Part shown: positions 25,212 to 38,196 of the stretch, one piece after another
How positions within the stretch are numbered: the first letter of the stretch is position 1
Layout: every line of letters begins with the position of its first letter
DNA from: Straminergon stramineum
Taxonomy: Eukaryota; Streptophyta; Bryopsida; Hypnales; Calliergonaceae
Assembly (NCBI GenBank): GCA_963920665.1
Contig: OY987271.1
Coordinates: 18,665,350 to 18,729,349, forward strand
Reading direction: 5' to 3'
Length of the DNA: 64,000 nt
Made by a program: the position numbers and the translations under genes
Notes under the pieces: model-generated
The model's database searches: none
Seen by the model: only the letters and a program-made list of their open reading frames with translations
What the model was told of the DNA's origin: nothing

Positions 25212-26880
25212 CAGCTGCGACTGCGCCCTCCTAAACCTCCCCTCACCAACTAAGTATTCGGAGCTCCAAACAAACCTCACCACGAACTCACAACCTGATC
25301 GATTGCAACTCGGAATGAAAGACCCGATCAAATGAGGGCTAACTCAGTCAACACTCCACTCCCCCCACCCCCCAGCACGCCCGAACAGGACGCCCGAGCA
25401 GGTTGGGCACCCAAGGTGCGACCTTTGATCCGCAATTCAGAAGATCTGCACAAGATCCGGAACCCCCTCCGTCCCCCCATACAACAGTGGGCGCCCCAGG
25501 GAAATGAATTGAAAATACAAAATAATTATAATTATAATAAGTGGGGATGCTGGGGACTGGAGGCTGGCTGGCTGGCTAGGGGAACTGAACTGAAGACTTG
25601 TTATTAGGCCTGCCAGGCGGAGTGGGGTTCAGTAATTGCAGGCATTGACTGGTCAGAAAAGAGCTGCAACATGGAGGAGAACAGAACAGGAACAGCAACA
25701 GCAAAAGCAACAGGAACAACACCAAAACGAACTGAAGCGTACATGAAGAAGGAGAAGGAGAACTCAAGAAGAGGAAGAAGAAGAAGGAAACTCAACGCAC
25801 TGTTGGAACTTGGAAGCTAAAGAGCCTACTACTGTACGGTACTGTACTGTTCTGTAGAACTGAACAGAACTAGTTGCAGGAGTGAGGACTACTAACTTAA
25901 GAACTTAAGAACTTTGGGATTCTTCTCCTGATGCCAAAGACTTGTTGGGGGTGGCCCCAACTCGTCAAGCCCTGTCCCTCCCTCACTGCTTGGGATTTCG
26001 GCTGTGCCCCACATCAGTCCAGCAAACGAAGAATCTGTGAAAAAGCAAGGAGCTTGTGGAAGGGCGGGGACGCCAGGCTATGGTCCCAGGACGGACCGGG
26101 TGAGGAGGGAGTCATGGAACCAACCCAACCCGGCCCAACCCGGCCCAACCCATCCCGACCCGGCCCGTTCTGGCCTTCTTCTTTTGTTTGGGTTCCGTGA
26201 CTTCCGTCATTGGTGGGGTGGCGGCCCCTCCACATTAACTTAACTTCCATTTCACTTGCCCCCAGCCACCCACCCACCCTCCCTGGCTGGCTGCTCTCCT
26301 TCTTCAGCAGCAGCTAGTGCAGGCCTGTTGTGAGCATTTACTGAGGCCTAAGTGAGTGGCGCCCATCATGCACCGTGATGTTCCACTGTTGCTGCTGCTG
26401 CAGCTGCTGTTGCTGCACTGCTGTTGCACTGCTGCACTGGGCTTTGTCTTCAGTTGGGCCTCAGGGAGAGAGAGAGAGAGACTGAGAGAGTGAGTGATGA
26501 GTGGGTGAGAGAGAGAGAGAGACAGAGAGGGGTGGGGGGAGTTTTTTAATGCTGGTCCTGTCTGTCTGTCTTTTGCAGGGGGACTTCAGTTGGAGGGGGA
26601 TTTGCAGGGGGGGATACGGGACTCTTGGAATACCGGTAAAAAAGGACCCGACTAATCAACTGTGGGGGTGTCCGTATATGGTTCCATTTTCTCCTGATAT
26701 TATTATTGTAGGTTTGGCCGGAGGGGGGGGGGGGGGGCTTCAGGCTGCAGGTAGTTGTCTTTTGTAGGGGGGGTCATTCGTTGGGAGATGGATGATTTTC
26801 AGTCGGACTGAGTGGTTTAGTTTATGTGGGATGGATGATTATTAGGGTATGGGGCTGCTGGGATCGATACATACGTAGGG
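25210..26880. other. GC-rich upstream region of the ARF gene
   Basis: About 1.7 kb of raised GC content with simple repeats: CCAACCCGGC-type repeats at about 26115-26165, CTG/CAG-rich text at about 26385-26440, GA-rich tracts at about 26468-26530 and a poly-G run near 26725-26738. There is no ORF I would call a gene. Position and composition suggest the ARF promoter; no TATA box could be fixed. Confidence 0.4.
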
Positions 26881-27460
26881 CCGGCTTCCATGTGGAGTCG
26901 GGCCCAATGAAGCTCAACGATTAGTGGTGGAATGGGAGTCCGGTTTTGGTGGAACTCTCACATTCCATCTCTGATTGGTGGGCTTTACCGCCCCCAACTC
27001 CACATGGAAGTTGGCCCTTATCGGTTAATAGAATTGAGGGATGGGATCTAGTTCCTAGGGAGATGGAGTGGAGTGGAGTGGTGGGTGTCACATTTGTAGC
27101 AGTGCAACAAGACAAATGTGGGGTCTATCCAAAGGTGAATTTAAGAAAAAGTCCCCCCCTATTTTGTACTTGATTAATCTATTATCTACACTTCTCCTTG
27201 GTAATTCAAGGCCTTTGTTGCAAATATAAACTCAAAACTTGCAAATCTTATCATGTGTAGCAAATAAAAAGTTCTTATGTTTTCTTAGATAGAATGGTGG
27301 GGCAAAATGGTCCCTACATTCAACTTGTTGCACTACTATAAAGGTGATGGATGAGTTTGGGGTTTCATTTCTACAATAGAATTGTTGGGGTTGGAATCTA
27401 GTTTCTGCCATGGAAACGAGGAAGGGGTTGGTGGAAATTGAAAGGGAGAACATGAAATTG
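26881..27460. repeat. Nested foldback sequences
   Basis: GGCTTCCATGTGGAGT (from about 26883) is mirrored by ACTCCACATGGAAGTTGGCC (to about 27016), with a smaller stem inside (GGAATGGGAGT against ACTCTCACATTCC). A second, longer imperfect foldback follows: AGTGCAACAAG near 27092 against CTTGTTGCACT near 27322. Its centre holds CCCCCCTATTTTG and TTGCAAATATAAACTCAAA, text shared with the foldback at 45300-45790. These are likely MITE-like elements. Confidence 0.5.
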
Positions 27461-29229
27461 GAAAACTTTGTACTTAGATTTTTTTTTGCAAAAGAGTTCA
27501 TTTTCTGATTTATTTTAATTTTTTATTTCATTCAATTCAATTCATAAGAGCATTTCTTATTTTGATTTTTTTATTTAATTTGTAAATATTGAGAAAATTC
27601 TCTCGCGTATGTTTATAGGCTTGTTTGTCAAGTAAATGTTTAGTTTGAGATATGTCTACTTGGAGATCAAGAATGGGAGAAGAAAATAAGACATTTGGAA
27701 AAAGAAATTGAATTAGATCAAGATTGTTTTGTTGACAGTTTTGTAAATTAAATGGATTTGGAAGCACATTACAAATGGTTTGATTGGATAGACTAGGGAA
27801 TTATAGGAAATTCCAAAGCCCAACCTTGCAATATCCCAACCTCGAACAATGGCTCCAAAACTAACCTTCAAAATCCCTCATCCTAATCTTACTCACCTCT
27901 AAGTCTTTGGAATTGTGACACAAATTTAAGCAACTCAATAGAACAATACATGTCCTTCTCAAGCTAGTATTTTTAATTGAGTATCTTCTACTTGTATTGG
28001 AGATAGTGGGTTTAAATATGAACTTCATCACAACTTTTTAAAATACTCTAAAGAGCTAGTCCAAAGGATTAGATTTAGCATTTAAAGATGAAATACATAG
28101 ACACTAGGAGAAACCCATATTTTTAAGGACACCTTTTTTGTAACATCCATTTGTTTTTATGTCAACAATGGCATTAGACATGACTTAAAGACATAGTTGT
28201 AACATCAAATATAACATAAAAACAAGAGGACGTCACAAAAAATGAGTATTAAAAAACATGGGTCTCTTCTAGTGAGACTCTTGATTTGCATCAACCCTAA
28301 AAAGAAATTACAATTCCTTTAGAGAGGGGTCTTAATCTAGTGTTAATATCTACTGCTATTAATATAGAAATGTGTAGAAACTAATAAGGGTTATGGAGAC
28401 AAATATCTCATGAAAGCAAAAGAATAAAATGATAAAGGTTATAAATGTTTATATACAAATAATGCATAAAAAACACAAAATATGATTCCTTCTAATAGCC
28501 TCCCAGGTTTTAGATGTGCTGACAACATAAATTATCAAATTTAGTTTAATTTTGTCTTTTGAGATCCACTTATGAAATTATATAATAATAATATAATATC
28601 AAATAATAGAAGAGTGGAACCTACAAGCTACATTTTTTTTAAATATCAAAGAAATATTTGTATGAATTTTATAATGAAGTAATGAAAATTTCATATTTAA
28701 TATAGTTGATTAGAATATTTAAAATTTTCATCTTACAAAATAGTTCATGAAAACTAATCTTGAATCATGCTTTAGATTTGTATTACTTTTCAATGATGAA
28801 GTGCTTCTGAATTAGATTATTATGTATAAAAAAAACTAATATGCGCTTTTGTTAATTGTCAAATAAAAAAATTATAATGAAAATAAAATATTTGTATTTA
28901 TAAGTAGTCAAAAAAAATTATTTATAAATTTTAACCTTTTAAATACTAGGGGTAGTCCAAATTGTCCAAGAATGTGATGAATTATATATTAAACATCACT
29001 TTAGTTAGTAGAATATTTCTTAGAAAATGTTGTAAAATTTGATCCATAAAGGTATATCCATACCAATATATCATATGCATATGGTTCAATCCATTACTAT
29101 ACCAAACAATATTTAATATTTTAATAAATATTTAAGATTAAAGTGGAAAATTATTTTAAAGATTGATTGTAGATTCAATATTTTTTATTTTTATGAAATA
29201 TTTTTCAAAATAGTTCACAATGTTAAATT
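27461..29229. other. AT-rich intergenic DNA, no gene recognised
   Basis: Very low GC, short chance ORFs only, no repeat boundary that I can support. Confidence 0.4.
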
Positions 29230-29233
29230 TTAA

Positions 29234-30150
29234 CCCTAAAGGACCAAACGGTGTTTTTTGGCAACATACCAATTTGGGGGAGCTCACTATGAATGGAATT
29301 TTTATTTTTTTTGGCTTTGAAATTTTCACACAATATGTACTTGAAGAGTAGCCTTAAGGCCCAATAAATTTCATAACTTTTGAATTCATGGTTAAACAAT
29401 TATTGTATGATATGTAGTTTTCATTGCTCGGCGAGCAGCCCAGGCAGCAAAAAAGACTTCTTTAAAAAAAAAAAAGAATTTAATTTGAAATTGATTTTTT
29501 AGATTTATATATATGTGGAAAGCTTTGAACCATTCCATTTTGATTTACGAGATGAAAGTTACGAAGAGTTTTAGTTGTCGGTAGTTTGTAGGTAGTTATG
29601 GAATCTCTACTCTAAAATAAACTTTGAAGACCTTTATATAATTCAATTTTTAATATTTTTGGAAAAAAATAAAAGCATGAGACGTAGATTGATTATTACA
29701 ACATCATAACCTTTGGGATTGTAATTTTTCAATTCCATAAATAAATCATTAATAATTTAATATTTTGAATCATTCTCTACTTCTTTCTACTTACTATTTT
29801 TTTCCTATATGTTGTACAATTACAAATGATCTAAAATTTTTCAAGCATGTAGCCAACATGACTTCAAGAATGAATCCAAAGAGTTACAACCATTTTGGAC
29901 ATTTTTTCATAATGATCAGATCTTGTGAAGTACAACTGCCTTGGTTTTGGTAGGACCAAAAAATAGCTTTTTGTCGCTTCGAATGCTAATATCATGTAAT
30001 CCAAACGGTGGAAATTTCTGAAATATTTTCCACATCTTCCCAAATTAGTGTACTACAAGATCCTATAGTTACATTTGTCCAAAAATGTATTTTTTTCTAA
30101 AATTTGGTACTTATATTGGAAATAAAAACATAGTCAAATACATTTAGGGG
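29234..30150 (-). mobile_element. TTAA-flanked non-autonomous DNA element B (inverted)
   Basis: TTAA (29230-29233) precedes CCCTAAAGGACCAAACGGTG and ACATTTAGGGG precedes TTAA (30151-30154). Compared with element A it is the same sequence in reverse orientation over essentially its whole 917 bp, for example the block 29270-29300 against 10165-10205. No coding capacity. It gives strong support to the element boundaries because the two copies sit in unrelated flanks. Confidence 0.75.
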
Positions 30151-30154
30151 TTAA

Positions 30155-31653
30155 TTATGGTGATTTTTTCAAATTTTTATTTAATATATTTTCTTAAGTT
30201 GATATTGAGAAGTCATTTTTTAAACTATAAAATTTACCTTTTGAGGTGAAACATTCTTAAGCCTTTTGTATTATCGAATATTTTCAAAGGAAAGTCTTAA
30301 ATATCTATATGGTACAAATGATGGAGAATTAATATAAAAACTTGTAGTTGATGAAAGAAACAATATTTTCTAAACTTTTGTGTGTATGAAGTTACATTTT
30401 TTCTTCTTTTTTTGACATAAAGAAAGGAGGTCCTTTACTTCGAGAGAGAAAAAAAATATAAAGGCCGAATTTCAAGTAGAGTGAGTAACAAATATTAGTT
30501 TTAGCGGTAACAATGTCAATGAATGTGGGGCACCTACATGTTGCAGTCCAAGGAAACTATGGAGGTTGAAAGAGAAAGTCCGCCTGAAGGTTGGACAAAG
30601 TTCATTAGGACTTCCTGTCCACTATCTTAGCTAAAACTTAGTTGTGGCACCACCACTACACAAAACAATCCCTACTGACCATGTGAACCACCATATTGAT
30701 TCACCCTTTAGAAAATAGATAATATAGTCAATTTCCTTAAATTTGCAAATCCGGGAGTGTTAGTACTCTAGGTTTAGCCATAACCATCAATTAGGGAGTT
30801 TTCCGCTAAGTAGCAATGGAAACTTCATGAGGTTAGGACGAGATGCTAGATAATGCAACTAGGGAAAAAGAAGGGGAAATTCTAGGGAACAAATGGGGAT
30901 TTAAAACTAAGAAGAGGTTAAGCAAGATTTGGTAGAGTAACCAAATTAGGCTAATGGTAAAATGATGACAAAATAAAAACCAAAAATAAAAAATGAAAAT
31001 GAAAACAAAAAACTAGAAGTAGGAAATGAAACCAAAAGTAAATTAAAATTAAAAATAATAATAAACAAAAAAAACACAAAAGAAGTTAGTTAAACTAAAA
31101 CTATAACTAAAACACTATTGTAGTGAGTAAAACACTAAAATAGTGCTAGAAACACTAAAATAGGGTTTTTTCAGTAATTTAGGGTGTTTTAGACTAAACT
31201 AGAATAGTTTACACTAAACTAGCGGATTTACAATAACCTAGAGCATTTTGTACCAAATTAGCAGATTTATAGTAAATTAGTATAGGATGAAAGTAGTTAG
31301 GTAAAATTAATCCGTCAGAAAGTTGGATATGGGCAAAATTAGGGTTTGGAGCCCTCTCTCTCTCTCAAATTTTCCAAAGACTTGTGGGTAGGATGTGTTT
31401 TTTGAGAGCTTGGTGAAGAAATGTGATAAAAAAATGGAAGAAAAAAATGTTAGGAAGGGATTGCAATGCATTAGGGTTAGAAGTCGGCAATTTGTCGAGT
31501 AAGTTCATTTATTGTATGAGCAAAATGGATGAAAAATAGAGAGTATTGGAAGCCATCTTGAAGTCAGATTTTTGGATTATAGGCGAATTTTAGGGGTTTT
31601 GTGTAGATGGGGAAGAATTTTTGGGTTGAGAATGAGAGCATCTACTTTGGATA
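30155..31653. other. Intergenic, low-complexity A-rich stretch
   Basis: Includes an A-rich tract (about 30960-31110) and irregular repeats of ACACTAAAATAG-like text (about 31100-31280). No gene recognised. The part from about 30400 may be retroelement-derived but has no coding remains. Confidence 0.35.
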
Positions 31654-32190
31654 AGGATATTGGGGGCATGACAATAAATTTGGGTCTGAAAGTTGGTGGG
31701 CAGATGTAGGGCAAAGTCAGGCTCTCAAAGAACCTAATCTTGAGTCACTTGGAAGAAAATTGAAGCAATGGTGGCCATTTTCATGGAAGGAGGTTGGCTG
31801 CCATTCAAATGAAGAGAGACAACTTTGAGGGAGGATATTGGAGGCGTCACAATTCAATTGAGAATGAAATTTGATGAGCAAATGCAGGGTTAAGTTAGAT
31901 TCTGAAAGAGACTAATCTTGAGTCATTTGGAAGAAAATTGAAGCAATGGTGGCCGTTTCCATGGAAAGAGGTCTGTTGCCGCTCAATTGTAGAGTGACAA
32001 CTTCAAGGGAGGATATTGGAGGCGTCACAATTCATTTGAATGTAAATTTTAGTGAGTGGATGCAAGATCAAGTTAGATTTCCAATGAGCTTGGTCTTAGA
32101 CCATTTGGAGGAAAATTGAGGCGGTGGTGATCATTTGGGTCCAAGGATGTTGACAGCTGTTGCAACTTGGGACAACTCAAGTAGTTCAAG
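31654..32190 (+). repeat. Three-copy tandem repeat, 178-bp unit
   Basis: AGGATATTGG recurs at 31654, 31832 and 32010, exactly 178 bp apart each time. Each unit carries GGAAGAAAATTGAAGCAATGG or a close variant. Units 1 and 2 are most alike; the third is more diverged. No long ORF spans it. Confidence 0.75.
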
Positions 32191-33634
32191 TTTGGAGGTT
32201 GATAGCAGAGCGACCCCAACGAATTAAGATCTGAAATTTGAAAAGGAGGTCGAACTTGAAGTCAACTCCCCAAAAAACAAAGATCAAAAGATTTGGAGTT
32301 TGGACGAGGTGTTGGCAGTCATTCTAGTGAAGCATGGTCTGCTACCATGGTAGTGGCCATTGGTTTCTCCTCCCCTTCTTTCCCTTTGATTAGTTGAACC
32401 ATGTTAGTACCTTGTTAGCTAATTTTTAGGTGGAGATTGAAGATAGTGTTTCCTAAGACAATTGTGGTAGTAAACACAAGGTTTTCTCTGGGCCCTTGTC
32501 CATGGGCATGGAATTGTGAATGGTGAGTTAGTCATCAAAAACTATCTATCATGATTGAACTACCTCCAACATACTTAGGGTACAAATTTGTATGAAATAA
32601 GCTCTTAGGTGATTGCATGGTGTGAGTGAAAGTCAAGGCCTATGGGTAAATTTGCATGTGTGGCCATAATTTCATAGAAGTGTGGTCCAAGTTAAGGTCA
32701 CCAAAGAACTTGTGCATGCCTAAGAATGGAACCATGGAATCATGGAGAAGATGCTAATTGGATGTCAATGCATGGTGAATTAGAGTAGTAGTAGACTTAT
32801 GATTGTTGTTTAGAGTATGTAGTGTAAATAAATTGGATGTTGGAATTATTGGTGGAGATGCAATTAAACCTATTTGGAGGTGGTTTTTTGTCAATGCATA
32901 TGGATTTGGTGAGTTGTGGTAAATTTTTGTGAACGGATGTACTGTAATTAGTTTTTAGGACTTTAATTGTTCTATTTTGGGGTCCAATTTGGAGATTTTT
33001 GTTAAAATATTGGTCTAGGAGGTTGCCTAAACCTCTTAGAATATGTATTAGGAGTATGTGGTGATTTTAGGACATATAATTGGGTAATTTAGGGGTGTTG
33101 CCTCTCTTTCACTTAACCCATTTACTTAAAAATTTATTAAATAATATTGTAGAGTCCATTGCTTGGAAGGCAATATAGGTAGAGGTCCCATACACTCCCC
33201 GCCGGCCAACTCTAAAGGGCTTCTTTGCCTTGTGGTGAAAAAACCTCATAGACCATCCCCTAATTTGATTGCTTCAACACCTTGCTACAAACCTTATCCT
33301 ATTCAAGCCTCACATAATTGACCAAACCTAACCAAATGCATTGCATTGCATTTGCTTCATCGGGTCACAAGATGTCGTTGAAGGATGCATCATTCTATTC
33401 AATCTAGAGGGTCCAAAGAATGATTGTTCAAAGTACTGTCCATATCATGCCTATGCTATCCAAGAAGTTACCTTTTAAATTCCTCAATGTTGCTTATCTT
33501 TCACTTAATATAATTCATTTTTATGTAAATTAAAGTGGAAAAAAATTGGAAGCTCAATTCAACTCAAAATCATTGGAAATTTAGTAAATTGTAAGAAATG
33601 AATTTTAAAATTAGTTTACTTAGAAAACTAAGCA
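32191..33634. other. Intergenic, no gene recognised
   Basis: Moderate complexity, no ORF above 60 codons. Possible decayed retroelement sequence; no domain seen. Confidence 0.35.
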
Positions 33635-33638
33635 TTAA

Positions 33639-34564
33639 CCCCTAAAGTTCCATGACTATATTTTCACCAAAAATGTTCCAAAACTGTCATTTTTAGTACA
33701 AGTACCAAATTTTTGAAAAAATAACTTTTTTTGACACATGTAACCATAGGATCTTGTAGAATTTTGACTTGAGAACATATGGTAAAAATTTCAGAAATTT
33801 CCAACATGTGGATTGCAAGATATAAGCATTCAAATTCACTGAAATCATTTTTTAGGCCCTGCAAAAAATATGGCAATTGCACTTCACAAGCTCACTTTTC
33901 TATAAAAAAAATGTCTAATATGGTTGTGCTTCTTAGGATTATTTCTCCTAGACAAGTTGGACACATTCTTGAAAATTTGCAAATCATTTGGAATTGTACA
34001 ACATATAGGAAAAAAATAGTAAATAGACAATAGTAGAGAATGATTCGAAATACTAAATTGTTAAGAATTTAATTATGGAATTGAAAAATGCCAATCCCAA
34101 TGGTTGAAATGTTGTAATAAACTATCTCCACCCTAATATTTTTTTTTTCCAAAAATATTGAAAATTGAATAAGATAAAGGACTTCAAAGTTTATTTTAGA
34201 GTAGAGAATCCATACCTGCCCACAAACAAAAAATCCTCACAATTTTTGACTCATTGATAAAAATGGAATGATTGGTAAAGCTTTCCAAGTATATGTAACT
34301 CTAGAAAACCAATTTCAATTTTTTTTTGAAAAAAATAATATTTTCTAATTTGCCTAGACTGCCCATTTTGGAAAAAAAAAATAACATATTAGGCCATAAC
34401 TTTTGACTCATATTTTCAAATGTCAAGAAATTTAGTGCATGTGAAAGAGATTCCTCATCCCCACCTTCTATTAAAATTTTGGCCAAAAATATGCAAATCT
34501 CTAGTCACACATACCTACCCCAAATTGCTATGTAGCCAAAAAATGCATGTTGGTCCTTTAGGGG
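33639..34564 (+). mobile_element. TTAA-flanked non-autonomous DNA element C
   Basis: Perfect flanks: TTAA (33635-33638) then CCCCTAAAGTTCC, and GGTCCTTTAGGGG then TTAA (34565-34568). The first nine bases are an exact inverted repeat of the last nine. The interior (926 bp) follows element A closely (TTCACCAAAAA, CCAAAACTGTCATTT, TTTCAGAAATTTCC). This is the best preserved copy for defining the ends. Confidence 0.8.
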
Positions 34565-34568
34565 TTAA

Positions 34569-34838
34569 CAATCAACGATGGATTATAATCTAAGCATTCA
34601 TTTTTTAGACTATGTTTATACTTAACAATCACTATTCCCAAAAAACATTATCCATCTATAATTTTCTTTAATTTGTTTTCTTTGTTGGAAAGTAGTACTC
34701 CACAAAATAGCTAATTCAATGATGGAAATTTTTTAATTAATTACATGGAAAGCTTTAATTATAAGATATTTCAAGTAATAAAAATTAATGAGTAATCTTC
34801 CTACTTTCACAACAAATGAATTTGTGCTTAGATTGTTA
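34569..34838. other. Intergenic, no gene recognised
   Basis: Short AT-rich spacer between element C and the hairpin MITE. Confidence 0.35.
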
Positions 34839-34905
34839 CTCCATCCGTTTGGAAATAGTGTATCCATTCTCAATGAATGGATATACTATTTCCAAATAGA
34901 GGGAC
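34839..34905. mobile_element. Stowaway-like mini-MITE (67 bp)
   Basis: TA (34837-34838) and TA (34906-34907) bracket a near-perfect hairpin that starts CTCCATCCGTTTGGAAATAG and ends CTATTTCCAAATAGAGGGAC. CTCCNTCCGTTT is the classic end of plant Stowaway MITEs, the non-autonomous partners of mariner elements. At 67 bp it is unusually small, with almost nothing but the two arms. Confidence 0.8.
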
Positions 34906-34907
34906 TA

Positions 34908-35055
34908 TTTTGTTTGAGCACATACACTTTTAACAATCATACACATTTAATAATTTGAGTTATCCATGAAGTCATAGGAGTTTTGTCTTGCACTTGGATT
35001 CATTGAGCAAAATATACTATAGAATGGAATCATCATATGATCTTTCAATCGAACA
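34908..35055. other. Intergenic, nothing seen
   Basis: Short AT-rich spacer. Confidence 0.3.
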
Positions 35056-36010
35056 TTCTTTATAAAGGCGGTAAATATATCATTTGTAATGTATAATTAT
35101 ACATGTGATTAAGCTCCAAGCCCATTGTCTCCCTTCAAGATTTGAAGTTTTTCTAGAGCCTTGTCACTTATTCACTTATTACCTAAGTCTGATAAGGACA
35201 GATGCTAATTGAAAATTTCAATCAACTCTAGAATGAAACAACCATTCTTTATTAGGGTAGTAAATGTATCATTCATGACCTATATGGAGAGAGAAATTTG
35301 GTAAAGTTCCTATCAAATTCCCCCCCCTCCCTTCAACTCAAAAGGTTTGTCCAAAATCTTATTAGTTGTTTATTTACAAACTCTATTTTGTAGCAAAAGA
35401 GACTACCCAACAATTTCAATCAATCAATTATTTATTCCTTATTAGGATGGAAAATTTAACATTTATGACTTATATAGATGTGATGAAGTTGCAAGTGGAT
35501 TGCCCCCCTTCCCCTCAAAGTTTTGTCAAGAATCTTGTTGTTAGTTGATTATTTACAAACTTTGTTTTAACAAGGGCACAAACTACCAAATGATTTCAAT
35601 CAATCAACTTATTAAGGCTTGAACATCTATATTGTCGATAATGATTATAGTGCTTCCAACTAATATTTTGGCAAAATACCTTCTAATTCATCCAAAGTAA
35701 ATTTTTAAAGGATGTTTTTTCATGACTTATTGATGAATTGATAAAAATAATATATTCATCCAAAAATATAAGAAAAATTGTGCCAAAATTTAAAAAGAAA
35801 TTTATACATTAAAGAATTTATAAGGATGGTAAATGTACCATCCATCACTTACATAGATGTGATGCACCTCCATGAGGAATGTTCCCCTTAGACTTGATGT
35901 TTGTTTAGGATCTTGTCACTTTCTTACTATTTATTGGTTTTGTCAAGTATGGACAGAGAGTACATAATGATTTCAATTTCGTGAGTTTCACTTCATACAA
36001 ATACTCATTC
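35056..36010 (+). repeat. Degenerate tandem array, about 188-bp unit
   Basis: Related phrases (GGnnGTAAATnTATCAT, then TTGTCACTTATT-like and ATTTCAATCAA-like text) recur at about 35068, 35254, 35444 and 35823, spaced 186-190 bp with one weak unit between. Two units carry CCCCCC-rich segments. The copies are much diverged, so the array is old. Confidence 0.5.
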
Positions 36011-37996
36011 ACATTGCAAGAAGATGGAGCACCTATTTCTTTCCTTCCACTAACTCCCATTGTGACATATCCTTGCAATTCTTCCATCTTTTCTTATTGT
36101 AGATTGGTAGTATATTCAACACTCATGTGCCAAAAATAAATTTTCTTTTGGCATAAAACAGAGTTAGATAAATGCCAATTTTTGTGAATATTCTCTAAGA
36201 TCCTCCTTTTTACCATAGAATTTTTTATTTTTGAAAAAATAAAATTTCCTAAACTTTGGGCATGTTATCTATACAATTGTTTTACGCCCAATTTGCTACC
36301 AAACTATAATATACAAAAGGACAGGAGCCCTCCATTTGGATTACCTTGAACACAATCTACCTAAGTGTAAAAGGCTTTAGGCAATTTGTAGAAATTGATG
36401 AACTTCTTAAGGTTTTCTTTTTCACTTCAATGTTGGTACAACAAGGTGCTAGAGCCATAAATTAAAAACATCCATGTAGGATAACTCCTTAGGTTGATTG
36501 AAAATCTTCGGTGTTTGAGATCTCTCATTTACTTACAAGCATTTAAATTCCAGTTATCCTTGTCCCTTATACTATAATTGGAAGATATTATTTAATGTGT
36601 TATTTAGTTTTTTATATTTTTGATACAAAGAAAGGAATCCTTCAATGCAAGAAGGAATATACAAGCACACAAATGTAAACAGCTTATGATAGAAAACAAG
36701 TGAGAGCTAAAATACAAGAACCCAAAGTGGAAACCTCACAATTGTGAGATGGTGGCAGCTGCCCCCTTGGGGCGTGGTCCCTCAAGGAGGTTTGAAAACA
36801 AAAACTAACTAAGAAAATTAGTGTGTTATTTAGTATGCTCTAGAAGGTAGAAAAAAATTCAATCATGCTCTTGAATCAATTGGATGTGGTGTAGAAATTT
36901 AATTAAACATATGGTGTTTAAAGTGCAATTTCACAAATTTATAATTTCCTTTTCATGTACTTAGGTACATTTTTATTGATGCTAACTTTCTTCTACTACA
37001 ATATGGTTTGATTAACTAGTACACAAACCAATATTTTTCAATAAAATTTGAAGACAAAAACTGAAAATTCATTCTAAAATCAATTGTAGATTGAATATTT
37101 GCAATTTTCACAAAAATTTTATTCCTTACAATTCAAAGTGATAAGTTCTAATCATAGTAACTAGTGTTCTTTGTATAAGTGCTACAATACAATACAATAA
37201 TTTTTTAATTTTTTAATTCATAAAAAATTCAAAATTCAATATATTTTCTTCCACCAATACAAATGCCACAAAATAAAGCATGTGCACCTCTCCTTGCAAA
37301 AAGCTTTCCTACAATATCAAGAATGTGCCAACACATGCATAATTCTAGGGATCTCACTGTAACAAACAAAACAAAACAATTATCCTCATGTAAGGTATAG
37401 ACAAGTGTGCCTTGTGCCATTGCGCCAACCATAGGGATGCCATTTGTAATTGCCACAAAAGTGATGGCTAAACCCTCCTTAATCTCTTTAAATAAAATTC
37501 ATAAAAACTTCAAACTTCAACATCTTTTCTATTGTAAGTACACTATAGAACAAAGTTTGTGCACCCCTCCTCGTAAAGGGCTTTCTAACAATACCAAGGA
37601 TGTGATTGATGGATGGTTGCGGAGATGTTACCATAACAAATAAACAAAACAACCTTGTTTAAGGTATATAATTTTTTAAGATGTTCTATTTTCTTATTAA
37701 AGTCATTTTCGAATGGTCATTTTTTGAACTAATAAGGATATTTTTTGAGTCGTAATCTACCAATACCTATTGAATAATAGAATATTTGCAATCTTCAAAT
37801 TCTATACTACATAAATGTTAAAGAACTAATGGATGCCCAAATCATTGTGGATATAGTTATGGAATTCTAGACATGTGACTTCAAATTTCTATAGCTCCTA
37901 TTGTAGATCTAAAACTTGCCTCATATTCATTCAAAAATATTTAGAGGGATCCTATTTACATCAATGCATGAACCACCTCCAAACTCAATGATGCTA
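36011..37996. other. Intergenic, no gene recognised
   Basis: AT-rich. Short ORFs at 37229-37456 (-) and 37407-37643 (+) have no recognisable motif. A phrase near 36616 (ATACAAAGAAAGGA) resembles one near 30416, hinting at another dispersed repeat. Confidence 0.35.
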
Positions 37997-38196
37997 GCAT
38001 GTGAGCATGGAAACAGAAGCATGTGAGCCTTGAGCATATATATAAATAGATGTCCTACAATCATTGAAGGTGTTTATAATATAAACACCTAAAATATAGG
38101 TATCTATAACCATAGAAGGTTTCTATAATATATACACCTATAATATAGGTGTATAGTCTTCTAGTCTCATGTGCTCATGATCCTAAAGTCATATAA
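37997..38196. mobile_element. Short MITE-like element, copy 2 (TGTGAGC ends)
   Basis: Same layout as 5637-5858: CATGTGAGCATGG at the left, CTCATGTGCTCATG near the right end, and a palindromic ACCTATAATATAGG centre. Slightly shorter and more diverged. Confidence 0.5.

Noticed and set aside
25046..25335. ORFs of alternating CV, VC or TH residues
   Set aside because: They are translations of the (CA)n microsatellite.
26515..26525. GAGACA as an auxin response element in the ARF promoter
   Set aside because: A single 6-mer inside a GA-rich tract is expected by chance.
24323..30000. Hidden B3-domain exons upstream of the ARF
   Set aside because: No frame in this interval shows the conserved B3 or ARF dimerisation motifs on the minus strand.
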